Below are positions 29,267-38,656 of a stretch of 64,000 bases of DNA, piece after piece. Within the stretch, counting starts at the first letter, position 1; each line of letters starts with the position of its first letter. The notes below the pieces were generated by a model. It did no database searches. It saw only the letters and a program-made list of their open reading frames with translations, and was not told the origin of the DNA. The DNA comes from Aequorivita vitellina (GTDB taxonomy: Bacteria; Bacteroidota; Bacteroidia; Flavobacteriales; Flavobacteriaceae), in assembly GCF_022008365.1 (NCBI RefSeq), contig NZ_JAIRBA010000008.1, positions 1 to 64,000 on the forward strand. Direction: 5' to 3'. The translations under genes were made by a program, and so were the position numbers.

Positions 29267-29468
29267 AAAAAAAGAAGGCAGTAATCATTGTTTTGGCATC
29301 TCTCTGCGCGGGGTTTTTTTCAATATTCAAATTACAGTCTTTTATTTTCAAAAAATTCATCGATTAAAGTCAAATAATCACAAATATTTCATAAAACAAA
29401 ATGGTAAGTATCGTTCAAAATTTAAATTATCTGTTGGTTTTGGTATCTTGCGAGCTCTTAAGCGTTAT

Positions 29469-30806
29469 ATGGTAAAATCAAAAATACTTTCACCGTTTCA
29501 AAAATTCGTCAATCTTCAAAGTGCCACGGGTATCTTATTGTTGGCAACTACAATTATTGCCTTGGTTTGGGCTAATTCAGCCTTTGCCGACAGTTATCAA
29601 GATTTCTGGCAATATGAACTTGGCATTGTAACAGACAGTTTTGAGTTGAGAAAACCACTGCTTCTTTGGGTAAACGATGGGTTAATGGCCATTTTCTTCT
29701 TCTTAATTGGATTGGAAATAAAGAGAGAATTTTTAATTGGGGAACTCAATTCCACTAAAAAGGTAATGTTCCCGCTTTTTGGCGCCATTGGCGGAATTGC
29801 ACTTCCAGTACTTTTATATATTGTACTAAACCAAAACCCAGATACATTAAAAGGCTGGGGAATACCAATGGCGACGGACATTGCCTTCTCGTTGGCAATC
29901 TTAAAAGTTCTCGGGAATAGAGTACCGTTGAGTTTAAAAATATTTTTAACCGCTTTCGCTATTGTAGACGATTTAGGTGCCGTTTTAGTAATTGCCATAT
30001 TTTATAGCGGAAACTTAGATTTGGTTATGCTAGGTTCTGCCTTAGGACTATTGGCAATTATTTACTTTTTAAGTTATAAAGGTTTGTATTTTGAATTCTT
30101 AACCATTGTTTCGGGATTTGTGGTTTGGTTGTTATTTTTGAAAGCAGGACTTCATCCTACTTTAGCAGGAATTTTAATGGCTTTTGCGGTTCCCGTTCGT
30201 CAAAAAATAAGCACTTTTGAATTTACCGACCAATTAGATAGTATTGTTGGAAATTTAAAAAAGAGTAATATTCTTCAAAAACCGGTGCTATCTGCACAGC
30301 AATTAGATTTAATTGACGATTTAGAAGATTGGTCTGATAAATACAGATCTCCTTTACAAGTTTTAGAGCATAAACTTCACAACTGGGTGGCTTATTTAGT
30401 AATTCCTGTTTTCGCACTCGCCAACGCTGGTGTAGCTTTAACTAGTAATGGCGGTATGGAATCTGCCTTAATAGTTAACATAATTATTTGTTTAATTTTA
30501 GGAAAAAGTATTGGCATCTCTACAGTTATTTTCGTGGCCAGAAAACTGAAAATTATAGAAGTACCGGCAGATATTACCAACAAACAAATTATTGGCGTTT
30601 CGTTTTTGGCCGGGATTGGGTTTACAATGGCTATTTTTATTGCTGGCCTAGCCTTTAACAGCAGTCCCGAGTATATAGATTCTGCTAAGATTGGGATTTT
30701 AATTGGCTCCTTTCTTTCAGCTATAATTGGGTTTAGTATTCTACGGTTTAGGACTGTGAAAGGAAGTTTTAACCACAATCCTTCTGCGGTAAAGGAGGCA
30801 AATTAA
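29469..30806 (+). CDS. nhaA: Na+/H+ antiporter NhaA
   Basis: Inner-membrane antiporter for sodium and pH homeostasis. About 445 residues; the frame from TTG 29448 adds only 7 residues, so ATG 29469 (MVKSKILSPFQKF) is preferred. Family marks: the N-terminal SATGILLLATTIIALVWANS, the GLEIKREFLIGELN segment, and AFAIVDDLGAVLVIAIFY with the ion-binding Asp pair. An insert of ~70 residues (RQKISTFEFTDQLDSIV...) sits between helices, longer than in E. coli (388 residues). About eleven or twelve membrane segments. Consistent with a marine or saline habitat. Confidence 0.95.
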   Translation: MVKSKILSPFQKFVNLQSATGILLLATTIIALVWANSAFADSYQDFWQYELGIVTDSFELRKPLLLWVNDGLMAIFFFLIGLEIKREFLIGELNSTKKVMFPLFGAIGGIALPVLLYIVLNQNPDTLKGWGIPMATDIAFSLAILKVLGNRVPLSLKIFLTAFAIVDDLGAVLVIAIFYSGNLDLVMLGSALGLLAIIYFLSYKGLYFEFLTIVSGFVVWLLFLKAGLHPTLAGILMAFAVPVRQKISTFEFTDQLDSIVGNLKKSNILQKPVLSAQQLDLIDDLEDWSDKYRSPLQVLEHKLHNWVAYLVIPVFALANAGVALTSNGGMESALIVNIIICLILGKSIGISTVIFVARKLKIIEVPADITNKQIIGVSFLAGIGFTMAIFIAGLAFNSSPEYIDSAKIGILIGSFLSAIIGFSILRFRTVKGSFNHNPSAVKEAN

Positions 30807-30846
30807 TATGATTTGCAAGCAGATCTCACCGAAAACGCCCTAACAA

Positions 30847-31956
30847 TTAGGTTTGCAATTTGAGAGGGATTTTAATAAAAGTGAAGACACCTTTATCGTT
30901 TTTATTGTTTTTCACGCTAAATTTTACATCGTTGCCATAAAGGGTTTTTAGTCTGTCGCGCGTATTTTTTAAACCCGTTCCATTTGGCAATAAATCTTCA
31001 AAAGCTGCTGTTAACGGCTCGCCGTCATTTTCAATTTCGAAATAAAGATAATTGGAGTCTTTGTATATTTTCAATTTTATCTTTAGTTCAGTCGTATTGT
31101 ACCCATAGCCGTGTTTTATTGCATTTTCAAAAATTGGCTGCAAAAGCATATGCGGTACTAACGTATTTTTTACATTATTTTCAATATATTTTTCAATTAA
31201 AAGATGGTCTGAAAACCTGATAGAAACAATGTCGATGTATTTATCTAACAATGCCAATTCTCTATAAAGTGGAATTAAATTTTTATCCTTAAAATCTAAA
31301 ATATCACGAAAGAGATCGCCAAAATCTGCAATTAAATTTTGCGATTTTTCTTTATCAATTTCAATTAAAGCCGAAATACTGTTTAGCGTATTAAATATAA
31401 AATGCGGATGTAATTGAGCTTTCAACATATTGAGTTTTGCGGTGGCCAAATGCGTTTCTATTTGCGCCTTTTGAAGCTCAATATTCTGAACTTTTTTGAT
31501 GTAATAATAGACGTTTACAATACCTATCATTGCAAAATACACGAGAAAATTCACCTCTACCACTGCAACAAAATGCTTAAACGAAATATAGCGCGAAGTT
31601 TCTGCAAGAGAAATGTCGCCAATTAAAAAAGAAATTACAGCAGTTACAAAAAAGATGAAATACCCAATAAAGAAAGAGAAGAAAAGATGTACCCATATAA
31701 TTTTTTTCCATCCTTTTGCGCCCCAACTTTCAAACATCAATTTTGTGATGTAGCTTATAAATGCCATAAACCCAATAACTACAAACCAATCTATAAACAC
31801 GCCGTGATTAAACAGTTGCCCCCAACTTAACGGCCCGTAACTGCTTGTGCCAATTAGCTTATAATAGCTTTTTTTAAATTGCACCAACACCACCACAATG
31901 GTATAAAATACAGCGAGGTATTTTAGAAGTTTTAAGTCTATGTATTTTTGCAGCAT
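30847..31956 (-). CDS. LytS-family sensor histidine kinase
   Basis: 369 residues. Four membrane segments in the first ~155 residues (no periplasmic sensor domain), then the His_kinase dimerisation motif QLHPHFIFNTLNSISALI (phosphoacceptor H185 in HPHF) and the ATPase half with LLQPIFENAIKHG (N box) and GEPLTAAF...NGTGLKNTRDRLK (G boxes). It immediately follows the LytTR regulator (2-base gap), so they form a pair read from the regulator first. Input signal unknown. Confidence 0.93.
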   Translation of the reverse strand: MLQKYIDLKLLKYLAVFYTIVVVLVQFKKSYYKLIGTSSYGPLSWGQLFNHGVFIDWFVVIGFMAFISYITKLMFESWGAKGWKKIIWVHLFFSFFIGYFIFFVTAVISFLIGDISLAETSRYISFKHFVAVVEVNFLVYFAMIGIVNVYYYIKKVQNIELQKAQIETHLATAKLNMLKAQLHPHFIFNTLNSISALIEIDKEKSQNLIADFGDLFRDILDFKDKNLIPLYRELALLDKYIDIVSIRFSDHLLIEKYIENNVKNTLVPHMLLQPIFENAIKHGYGYNTTELKIKLKIYKDSNYLYFEIENDGEPLTAAFEDLLPNGTGLKNTRDRLKTLYGNDVKFSVKNNKNDKGVFTFIKIPLKLQT

Positions 31957-31958
31957 CC

Positions 31959-32846
31959 TTACACTCCTAATTTTTGTTGAAAGTCTTTTCGGTAACTTTT
32001 ACTAACTCTGAAACGTGACTCATCTTTCATTTTTACATCAATTTCACCAAAATTTGAATGAATTACTTTGTCTAAAAAACTCATATTTATAATCGTGGAA
32101 CGATGAATACGGAGCATTGTATTATTATCTATTTCTTCAATTATATTTTGAAGCGAATCGCGCAAAACGTGTTTTTTATCCAGCGTACAAATTTCCACAT
32201 AACTACCCGAAGCGAGAATATATTGAATTTCAGAATAAGGGATAAAACTAACGGTATTACCTGTTTTTATTGGCAGTTTGGTTTTTGAAGCGGTTTTGGG
32301 GTTGTCAGTTTTTTCCGCTTCAAAATAATGTAATAATTTTTCAAAATTACTTTCCAAAGTATTGCTGGTATTATTCTTAAAGTGTTGCTCTGCCCTTGCA
32401 ACGGCTTGTTGAAAGCGTTCTTTTTTATATGGTTTCAATAAATAATCTAAAGCGAAAGCATCGAAGGCTTTTACAGCATAAGTGTCAAAAGCTGTAACGA
32501 AAATCACCATTGGCTTTTTTGGAGATTTTAGTTTTTGTAGTACATCAAAACCACTCATATCCTTCATTTGAATGTCTAAAAAAACCAAATCGGGTTCTAA
32601 TGCTTCAATATTCTTTACAGCCTCTTTTCCAGTTTTGCATTGACCTAGTAATTGTAATGTATCCATTTGCTCAACCAGAGTGAGCAATCGCTTTCGGGCC
32701 AAGGGTTCATCATCAATTATTAGGCAGCTTATTTTTGTAGAATGGAGCAATTTAGTTGGTATTTTAAAAGTAAATGTAGCAAACCTATTAATTATATCAA
32801 CTAATTTAAATTTATCTGTTTCAGAATAATTATACTTCAAACTCAT
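31959..32846 (-). CDS. LytTR-type response regulator
   Basis: 295 residues in the long frame, receiver domain then LytTR DNA-binding domain. Receiver: LIIDDEPLARKRL acidic pocket, phosphorylation site D91 in LVFLDIQMKDMSG, conserved FVTAFDTYAVKAF and K in LLKPYKKERF. LytTR half: SGSYVEICTLDKKHVLRDSL, IHRSTIINMSFLDKVI, FRVSKSYRKDFQ. The first ~33 residues are poorly conserved; translation may begin at an internal TTG near 32750 (LLHSTKISC), which would give a normal ~262-residue protein. Cognate of the adjacent LytS kinase. Confidence 0.9.
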   Translation of the reverse strand: MSLKYNYSETDKFKLVDIINRFATFTFKIPTKLLHSTKISCLIIDDEPLARKRLLTLVEQMDTLQLLGQCKTGKEAVKNIEALEPDLVFLDIQMKDMSGFDVLQKLKSPKKPMVIFVTAFDTYAVKAFDAFALDYLLKPYKKERFQQAVARAEQHFKNNTSNTLESNFEKLLHYFEAEKTDNPKTASKTKLPIKTGNTVSFIPYSEIQYILASGSYVEICTLDKKHVLRDSLQNIIEEIDNNTMLRIHRSTIINMSFLDKVIHSNFGEIDVKMKDESRFRVSKSYRKDFQQKLGV

Positions 32847-33082
32847 ATATCAGTGGTTCACATCAATCCTTCAGCGGTTCGCATCTTTTTATACACTGTA
32901 AGATTTCAGTTTTTTGACAAGAAACTTTAAAAGCAAAAAGTTTTCTAAAACAATTAAATAGTAATTCAAAACAATAATCTTCCGTTGGCAACAAAACTGA
33001 AAACTCGGTTATGTTTCGTGTTAATTTCACATTTATAAAATCAATTTCAAAAAGCAAAACGAATTCAAAAAACCGATTAATT

Positions 33083-34825
33083 ATGAAAAAACCAGTACTC
33101 CTTTTCACTTTTTGCGCTTTTTCACTTTTCAGTTTAAAAGCAACAGCGCAATCTTTTGAAGAAACTACCATTGCCGATATTACCACAACGCCTTCAGCAT
33201 CCCGAAGTGCAAATTTTATAGATGTAAATGGCGATGGCTGGGACGATATATTTTTTACCAACGGTCCAGCTTCGGGACAAAATAATATGCTTTATTTAAA
33301 CAATGGCGACGGCACTTTTACAACTGTAATCGCAGATGATATTGTTATGGATAACGACCGCTCTGATGGCGCCAGTTTCGCCGATGTTGATAACGATGGC
33401 GATTTGGACGCAATAGTTGTAACCTACGGTAGAAATGGTACGGGAAAGATAAATTATTTTTATAGAAATAACGGCGACGGCACCTTTACATACGAACCTG
33501 ACAATGCTATTGGTTTGCCGCTAACATATTCTGAAATGGCGAATTGGATTGACCTTAACAACGATCAATTTTTGGATGCCTACATAACAAATAGTGTGGT
33601 TTCAACTCGAAATCTTTATTTTGAAAATCAGGGTGATGGTTCATTTGAAGCGGTAACCGGCCAGTCAATTACCAGTGAAACCCTTGCTTCGCGCTCCATA
33701 AATTGGATAGATTACGACGGCGATGGCGATAGCGACTTATTTATTGCCAACGAAAATAATGCTAACAATTCGCTTTTTAGAAATGATAGTCCCAATAATT
33801 TTACAAAAATTACAAACTTGGCGATAACTCAAAACGGTAAAAATTCGGCAGGAAGTTCTTGGGCCGATGTTGATAACGATGGCGATTTCGATCTTTTTGT
33901 AGCAAATTGGGATGGCCAGAAAAACCAACTTTTTATAAATGAAAACGGAACTTATATAGAACAAACAAGTTCGGCCATTGCTTTAGAAACAGGAAGTTCT
34001 TTTGGTTCGGCATTCGCCGATGTGGATAACGATGGCGATTTAGATTTGTTAGTTTGTAACGCCTATTTTCCTGGGCAAGTAACAAATTCACTTTTTATAA
34101 ATGATGGTACAGGAGTATTTACAAAAGATACAAGTAGCAGCTTGGCAAACCACCAAGGAAATACGTTTGGATGTGCCTTTGGCGACTTTAACAACGACGG
34201 CTGGCTGGATGTTATTTTGGCAAATACATTAAACGAAAATCAAAACAATTCATTGTTCAAAAATACGGGTAGCGGGAATAACTGGATAAAAATTCGCTGC
34301 GTTGGCAATCCGTCGAACGCATCGGCGGTTGGCGCAAAAGTAAGAGTTAGGGCTACTATAAATGGAAATGAAATTTTACAAACCCGCCAAATTGAAGCCG
34401 CCAGCGGATATTGTAGTCAAAATAGTTTTACCAACCATTTCGGTTTGGGCGATGCTTCTAATGTTTCCGAAATTATAATTGAATGGCCTTCCGGGACAGT
34501 AGAAACTTTTACCGATATTGAGGAGAACAACACATATTTAATTGTTGAAGGTAACGGCATACAATTGGGTTCAGCAACTCAAGCAAAAGATGGTTTCATA
34601 ATTTATCCCGTGCCTACACAGGAAGTTTTATTCATCAATTTCCCAAAAGATAGAATTGCATCAAAGATTGAAATTTTCGATTTAAATGGAAGAAGAGTAA
34701 AGCAACAAAAAGTCAATTTGAAACCGTCAATTACATTGAATGTAAGCAATTTAAATGTAGGAGAATATGTTTTAAAAATCACTAATGACAATAGTATTAC
34801 TTCACAAAAAATTATAATTAAATAA
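33083..34825 (+). CDS. FG-GAP/VCBS repeat protein with type IX sorting domain
   Basis: 580 residues from ATG 33083 (MKKPVLLFTF), with signal peptide ending KATAQ. Repeats of the FG-GAP/VCBS type run through ~25-420, each with Asp-rich calcium loops such as DVNGDGWDDIFF, DVDNDGDLD and FNNDGWLDV. Then a UnbV/ASPIC domain (NWIKIRCVGNPSNASAVGAKV to IIEWPSGTVETF) and a C-terminal type A sorting domain (YPVPTQEVLFI then IKIEIFDLNGRRV-like block, ending ITSQKIIIK). It would be exported by the type IX machine whose GldKLMN genes lie at 51-56 kb. The longer frame from 33011 lacks a signal peptide. Confidence 0.93.
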   Translation: MKKPVLLFTFCAFSLFSLKATAQSFEETTIADITTTPSASRSANFIDVNGDGWDDIFFTNGPASGQNNMLYLNNGDGTFTTVIADDIVMDNDRSDGASFADVDNDGDLDAIVVTYGRNGTGKINYFYRNNGDGTFTYEPDNAIGLPLTYSEMANWIDLNNDQFLDAYITNSVVSTRNLYFENQGDGSFEAVTGQSITSETLASRSINWIDYDGDGDSDLFIANENNANNSLFRNDSPNNFTKITNLAITQNGKNSAGSSWADVDNDGDFDLFVANWDGQKNQLFINENGTYIEQTSSAIALETGSSFGSAFADVDNDGDLDLLVCNAYFPGQVTNSLFINDGTGVFTKDTSSSLANHQGNTFGCAFGDFNNDGWLDVILANTLNENQNNSLFKNTGSGNNWIKIRCVGNPSNASAVGAKVRVRATINGNEILQTRQIEAASGYCSQNSFTNHFGLGDASNVSEIIIEWPSGTVETFTDIEENNTYLIVEGNGIQLGSATQAKDGFIIYPVPTQEVLFINFPKDRIASKIEIFDLNGRRVKQQKVNLKPSITLNVSNLNVGEYVLKITNDNSITSQKIIIK

Positions 34826-34858
34826 CGAGCTACACTATCAAAACGTTGGTTAGTTTGT

Positions 34859-34899
34859 AAACGTGCTGAGTTTTTGTGGTGAAAATTCAGCACGTTTTT
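34859..34899 (+). terminator. Intrinsic terminator after the FG-GAP gene
   Basis: AACGTGCTGA pairs with TCAGCACGTT (perfect 10-bp stem, ~16-base loop), then a T-run. It lies about 35 bases after the stop and before the next gene. Confidence 0.85.
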
Positions 34900-34936
34900 G
34901 ATATCTTCACATTGAGAAAATCTGAATAATAATTAA

Positions 34937-35497
34937 ATGAAGATAAAATCGAACGCAGCTTCTGCTGAACTCAGCTCTCCTTTTTATAAAATAAATGAGG
35001 AGTTTTGCAAAGCATTCGAAAATTATATTGCCACCAAAAATGGGAAGGTAAAAGGAACTTTCAATGCATGGTCCTATTTTATCCAAGCTCAAATAATGAC
35101 ACCAAAATCATGGAATTTAAAATATAAAAAAGCCACTTACACTTCTACGGGAAATTTAATTTTTTCATCCAAAAAACAAAATCTTCTTACGTTAGCAGAG
35201 TGGTCAACGCCGATGGCAGGTTCCTTTAATTCTGAATTTTCTATCTATAATAAAGAAGGGTTCGAATTTATTAAAAACCTCTTCAATTCATCAAAATCTT
35301 ATAAGGATCGTAAAGATTATGTTTTCTATGGTTCATCTATAAACAACTCATTTATCGAAAACCTTCTCCAATCGCTCGACCCTCTTTTTCAATCGGGTGA
35401 AATCTATTCAGTTGTACTAAAAGACGATAGATTATCTATCTCTTTGAGAACCGAACTTCATCATTTTGAAACTTTTGAAAGCCTTTTAAAGCTTTAA
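34937..35497 (+). CDS. Unknown protein (orphan)
   Basis: 186 residues, no signal peptide or membrane helix; I recognise no domain. The sequence is polar with aromatic stretches (TFNAWSYFIQAQIMTPKSWNLKYKKATYTSTG, written here as consecutive fragments TFNAWSYFIQAQ and SWNLKYKKATYTST), strand-rich in the middle (SGLFNSE-like) and ends SLRTELHHFETFESLLKL. It stands alone between a terminator and the arsenic operon, and its codon use looks like its neighbours. Cytoplasmic location is inferred from the lack of export signals. Confidence 0.55.
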   Translation: MKIKSNAASAELSSPFYKINEEFCKAFENYIATKNGKVKGTFNAWSYFIQAQIMTPKSWNLKYKKATYTSTGNLIFSSKKQNLLTLAEWSTPMAGSFNSEFSIYNKEGFEFIKNLFNSSKSYKDRKDYVFYGSSINNSFIENLLQSLDPLFQSGEIYSVVLKDDRLSISLRTELHHFETFESLLKL

Positions 35498-35549
35498 CTA
35501 AGTAATTATTTGTCAAAAAAAACTTTCAATTATAATAATATTTTAATTA

Positions 35550-35571
35550 TTCATCGTAATATTGCAATGAA
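35550..35571. promoter_or_regulatory. Imperfect 22-bp palindrome, candidate ArsR operator
   Basis: TTCATCGTAAT followed by ATTGCAATGAA: 9 of 11 positions pair. It ends 14 bases before the arsR ATG (35586), where an ArsR-family repressor would be expected to bind to control its own operon. Confidence 0.45.
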
Positions 35572-35585
35572 CTTATATAGCGATT

Positions 35586-35915
35586 ATGGGAATCACAAAA
35601 ACTGAAATATTTACCGAGCAACAAAACGAGATAGCAACTTTTGCCAAAGCTTTTGGGCATCCGGCTCGCGTGGCAATTCTTCAACATTTATTTAAAATAA
35701 ATACTTGTATTTGTGGCGATTTAGTTGAAGAAATTGGCTTGGCACAACCTACAATTTCGCAACATTTAAAAGAGCTAAAAAACCTCGGTTTAATAAAAGG
35801 AAGTATTGAAGGCACAAGTATTTGTTATTGCATCGATACAGAAAAATGGTTACAAATGAAGAAAGTAATGTCCCAATTTTTAGACCAAGATATTCTTAAT
35901 GAAACCTGCTGCTAA
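35586..35915 (+). CDS. arsR: ArsR-family transcriptional repressor
   Basis: 109 residues, a winged-helix regulator. The helix-turn-helix is CGDLVEEIGLAQPTISQHLKEL (recognition helix ending QPTISQHLKEL) with the wing LIKGSIEGTSICYCID. Cysteines at the start of helix 2 (NTCICGD) and at the C-terminus (ETCC) are candidate As(III) ligands; the arrangement differs from the classical E. coli ELCVCDLC type, so the exact sensing site is uncertain. It heads the operon arsR-arsM-arsC-like-acr3, with gaps of 41 and 16 bp. Confidence 0.92.
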   Translation: MGITKTEIFTEQQNEIATFAKAFGHPARVAILQHLFKINTCICGDLVEEIGLAQPTISQHLKELKNLGLIKGSIEGTSICYCIDTEKWLQMKKVMSQFLDQDILNETCC

Positions 35916-35956
35916 AAAAAGTTTAAACTGAAATACAAACCAAAATTTTTTAAAAG

Positions 35957-36847
35957 ATGAATAACGAACAAGAATTAAAAGCTATTGTAAAAAACCGTTA
36001 CGCAAAAATTGCCGAACAGGGCAAAGCCGAAAACGCAGCTTCCTGCTGTGGCGCAACAACGCCGTCAAATAAAGTGTACAATATTATGATGGACGATTAT
36101 TCCGAAACTGGTGGTTACGTTGCAGATGCCGATCTTGGTTTGGGCTGCGGCTTACCCACACAATTTGCAAAAATTCAAAAAGGCGATACCGTGATCGATT
36201 TGGGTTCGGGGGCTGGAAACGATTGCTTTGTAGCAAGACACGAAACTGGCGCCGAAGGAAAAGTTATTGGAATAGATTTTACGCCAATAATGATAGAAAA
36301 AGCCCGTGCAAATGCTGAGAAATTAGGTTTTAATAACGTAGAATTTCGCGAAGGAGATATAGATGCAATGCCTGTGAGTAACGATGTGGCAGATGTTATT
36401 GTAAGCAACTGTGTATTAAATTTAGTACCAAATAAGCAAAAGGTAATTGCTGAAATTTTCAGGACTTTAAAACCTGGCGGACATTTTAGTATTTCAGATG
36501 TGGTATTAGTGGGAAGCCTTCCCGATGCCTTAAAAGAAGATGCCGAAATGTACGCTGGTTGTGTGGCTGGAGCGATTCAAAAAGATGAATATTTACAATT
36601 TATTGAAGAAGCAGGTTTTCAGAATATTCAAATCCAAAAAGAAAAACCTATCGTAATCCCGAATGATATACTCGAAAAATATCTTTCTGCCGATGAAGTG
36701 AAAAATTTCAATTCTTCAAACACAGGAATTTTTAGTGTTACTGTTTATGCTGAAAAGCCCGGAACAAAAGCAACTAAGCCGAAGTTAAATATGGCAGAAT
36801 TACAGGAAGAAAGTGGCAGTTGTGCTCCAAATTCAGGATGCTGTTAA
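35957..36847 (+). CDS. arsM: Arsenite S-adenosylmethionine methyltransferase
   Basis: Methylates As(III) to volatile or less-retained forms. 296 residues. SAM-binding motif VIDLGSGAGNDCF (~79-91). Cysteines at positions where the family binds arsenic are present: C30-C31 (ASCCGA), C64 (GLGCGLP), C152 (VSNCVLN) and C202 (YAGCVAG). An extra C-terminal tail ends GSCAPNSGCC, which may bind metal. The reading direction and gap place it second in the ars operon. Confidence 0.93.
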   Translation: MNNEQELKAIVKNRYAKIAEQGKAENAASCCGATTPSNKVYNIMMDDYSETGGYVADADLGLGCGLPTQFAKIQKGDTVIDLGSGAGNDCFVARHETGAEGKVIGIDFTPIMIEKARANAEKLGFNNVEFREGDIDAMPVSNDVADVIVSNCVLNLVPNKQKVIAEIFRTLKPGGHFSISDVVLVGSLPDALKEDAEMYAGCVAGAIQKDEYLQFIEEAGFQNIQIQKEKPIVIPNDILEKYLSADEVKNFNSSNTGIFSVTVYAEKPGTKATKPKLNMAELQEESGSCAPNSGCC

Positions 36848-36863
36848 TATCAATAAAACTAGA

Positions 36864-37475
36864 ATGTTTAGCGCACTTCAAAACTATTTCGAAAAGTTAG
36901 ATACATCAAATCTCGCGCAAGAGCGTAAACTACTTTTAAATCCCCTGGCTAAATATATAGAAGAAAAGGCTGCTGCAAACTACCCTATACGGCTCAATTT
37001 TATCTGTACGCACAATTCGCGACGGAGCCATTTGGCCCAAATTTGGGCACAAACTGCGGCAGCCTATTATAATGTTCAAAGTACCCAATGTTTTTCGGGT
37101 GGAACGGAAGCTACCGCCCTATACCCGATGGTTGCCACGACTTTAAAAGAAGCTGGATTTAAAATTTCAAAAGGAGTGGAATCCAACAATCCTACTTACA
37201 AAATATATTTTTCTGAAACGGCAGTTCCTATAGTAGCATTTTCAAAAAAATATGATGATGCTGTAAATCCAAAACACAACTTCGCAGCAATAATGACGTG
37301 TTCGCAAGCCGATACTGGCTGTCCGTTTGTCGCTGGAGCCGAAAAACGGTTTTCTATTACCTACGAAGATCCAAAAACTTCAGACGGTACCCCGTTTCAA
37401 CAAGAAATTTACGAAGCGCGCAGCAAGCAGATTGCTACAGAAATGAAATATGTATTTTCAAAAATAAATTTATAA
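36864..37475 (+). CDS. Phosphatase-type arsenate reductase
   Basis: 203 residues from ATG 36864 ([12 protein letters not shown]); the frame starting at 36813 overlaps arsM and lacks family sequence. Low-molecular-weight protein tyrosine phosphatase fold: the P-loop [10 protein letters not shown] has C48 and R54 (CX5R). The C-terminal half ([38 protein letters not shown], read in pieces) carries two more cysteines that may supply the disulfide relay. It reduces As(V) to As(III) for export by Acr3 immediately downstream. The N-terminal ~40 residues are an extension not present in the classical ArsC. Confidence 0.88.
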   Translation: MFSALQNYFEKLDTSNLAQERKLLLNPLAKYIEEKAAANYPIRLNFICTHNSRRSHLAQIWAQTAAAYYNVQSTQCFSGGTEATALYPMVATTLKEAGFKISKGVESNNPTYKIYFSETAVPIVAFSKKYDDAVNPKHNFAAIMTCSQADTGCPFVAGAEKRFSITYEDPKTSDGTPFQQEIYEARSKQIATEMKYVFSKINL

Positions 37476-37476
37476 A

Positions 37477-38526
37477 ATGGCACCTTCAAAAAAATTAAAC
37501 TTTTTTGACAGCAATCTTACGCTCTGGATATTTATAGCAATGGCAATTGGTGTGGGAATTGGTTATTTTTTTCCGAGCTTTCCTAATTATTTAAATTCTT
37601 TTAATAACGGAAGCACCAACATTCCAATTGCAATTGGCTTAATTTTAATGATGTATCCGCCATTGGCAAAAGTAAAGTACGCACTATTACCTAAAGTTTT
37701 TAAAGACGTAAAAGGGTTGTCTATTTCATTAATATTAAACTGGATTGTGGGTCCAGTTTTAATGTTTTTTTTAGCGATAACCTTTTTACGCGATTACCCC
37801 GAATATATGGTAGGCCTTATTCTAATTGGCCTTGCGCGATGTATTGCAATGGTATTAGTGTGGAATGATCTTGCAGAAGGCAGCAGTGAATACGGAGCAG
37901 GATTGGTAGCGCTAAACAGTATTTTTCAAGTATTCGCTTATAGTTTTTACGCATGGATTTTCATTACTGTCTTACCGCCATATTTTGGTTTTGAAGGAGC
38001 TATCGTAGATATTTCAATTGCCACAATTGCAGAAAGTGTGGCAATTTATTTAGGAATTCCATTTGTACTTGGCATATTAAGTAGGCTTATTTTGGTGCCG
38101 TTGAAAGGTGAAAAATGGTACGAAACTAAATTTATTCCAGCCATATCGCCTCTCACACTTATCGCACTTTTATTTACAATTGTTGTGATGTTTTCGTTAA
38201 AAGGTGAAATGATTGTAGAAATCCCGATGGATGTGCTATTAATTGCTGTTCCGCTTTTAATTTACTTTATCGTAATGTTTTTTATTGCTTTTTTCTTTTC
38301 GAAAGCAATGGGAACAACTTACGACAAAACCGCCTCCATAGCCTTCACCGCAGCAGGCAACAATTTTGAATTGGCCATAGCGGTAGCCATTGCTGTTTTC
38401 GGATTAAATTCTGGACAAGCATTTACAGGGGTTATTGGCCCTTTAGTGGAAGTGCCGGCACTTATTTTATTAGTTCGAGTTTCCTTTTGGTTGCGGAAAA
38501 AGTATTTTGTAAAAAGTGATTTATAA
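37477..38526 (+). CDS. acr3: Arsenite efflux transporter Acr3
   Basis: 349 residues, ten membrane segments, pumping As(III) out. The conserved cysteine is C122 in [21 protein letters not shown], the Acr3 signature; the last helices contain [19 protein letters not shown], another family mark. It starts one base after the reductase stop, so the two are translated together. Acr3-type rather than ArsB-type. Confidence 0.94.
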   Translation: MAPSKKLNFFDSNLTLWIFIAMAIGVGIGYFFPSFPNYLNSFNNGSTNIPIAIGLILMMYPPLAKVKYALLPKVFKDVKGLSISLILNWIVGPVLMFFLAITFLRDYPEYMVGLILIGLARCIAMVLVWNDLAEGSSEYGAGLVALNSIFQVFAYSFYAWIFITVLPPYFGFEGAIVDISIATIAESVAIYLGIPFVLGILSRLILVPLKGEKWYETKFIPAISPLTLIALLFTIVVMFSLKGEMIVEIPMDVLLIAVPLLIYFIVMFFIAFFFSKAMGTTYDKTASIAFTAAGNNFELAIAVAIAVFGLNSGQAFTGVIGPLVEVPALILLVRVSFWLRKKYFVKSDL

Positions 38527-38656
38527 AAATAAGGATCGAGTAGTTTTCTATAAACTACGACTCGTCAAAAGGCAGATTTTGTTGTCAATATGTTAAGTTT
38601 AAGTCAAGCTTTATTTATTTATGCCATTTATTTTATAAACTTGGTTAAAATTAAAA

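Noticed and set aside
32863-33261. 132-residue minus-strand frame over the start of the FG-GAP gene
   Set aside because: It lies opposite the signal peptide and first repeat of a clearly real gene and shows no homology.
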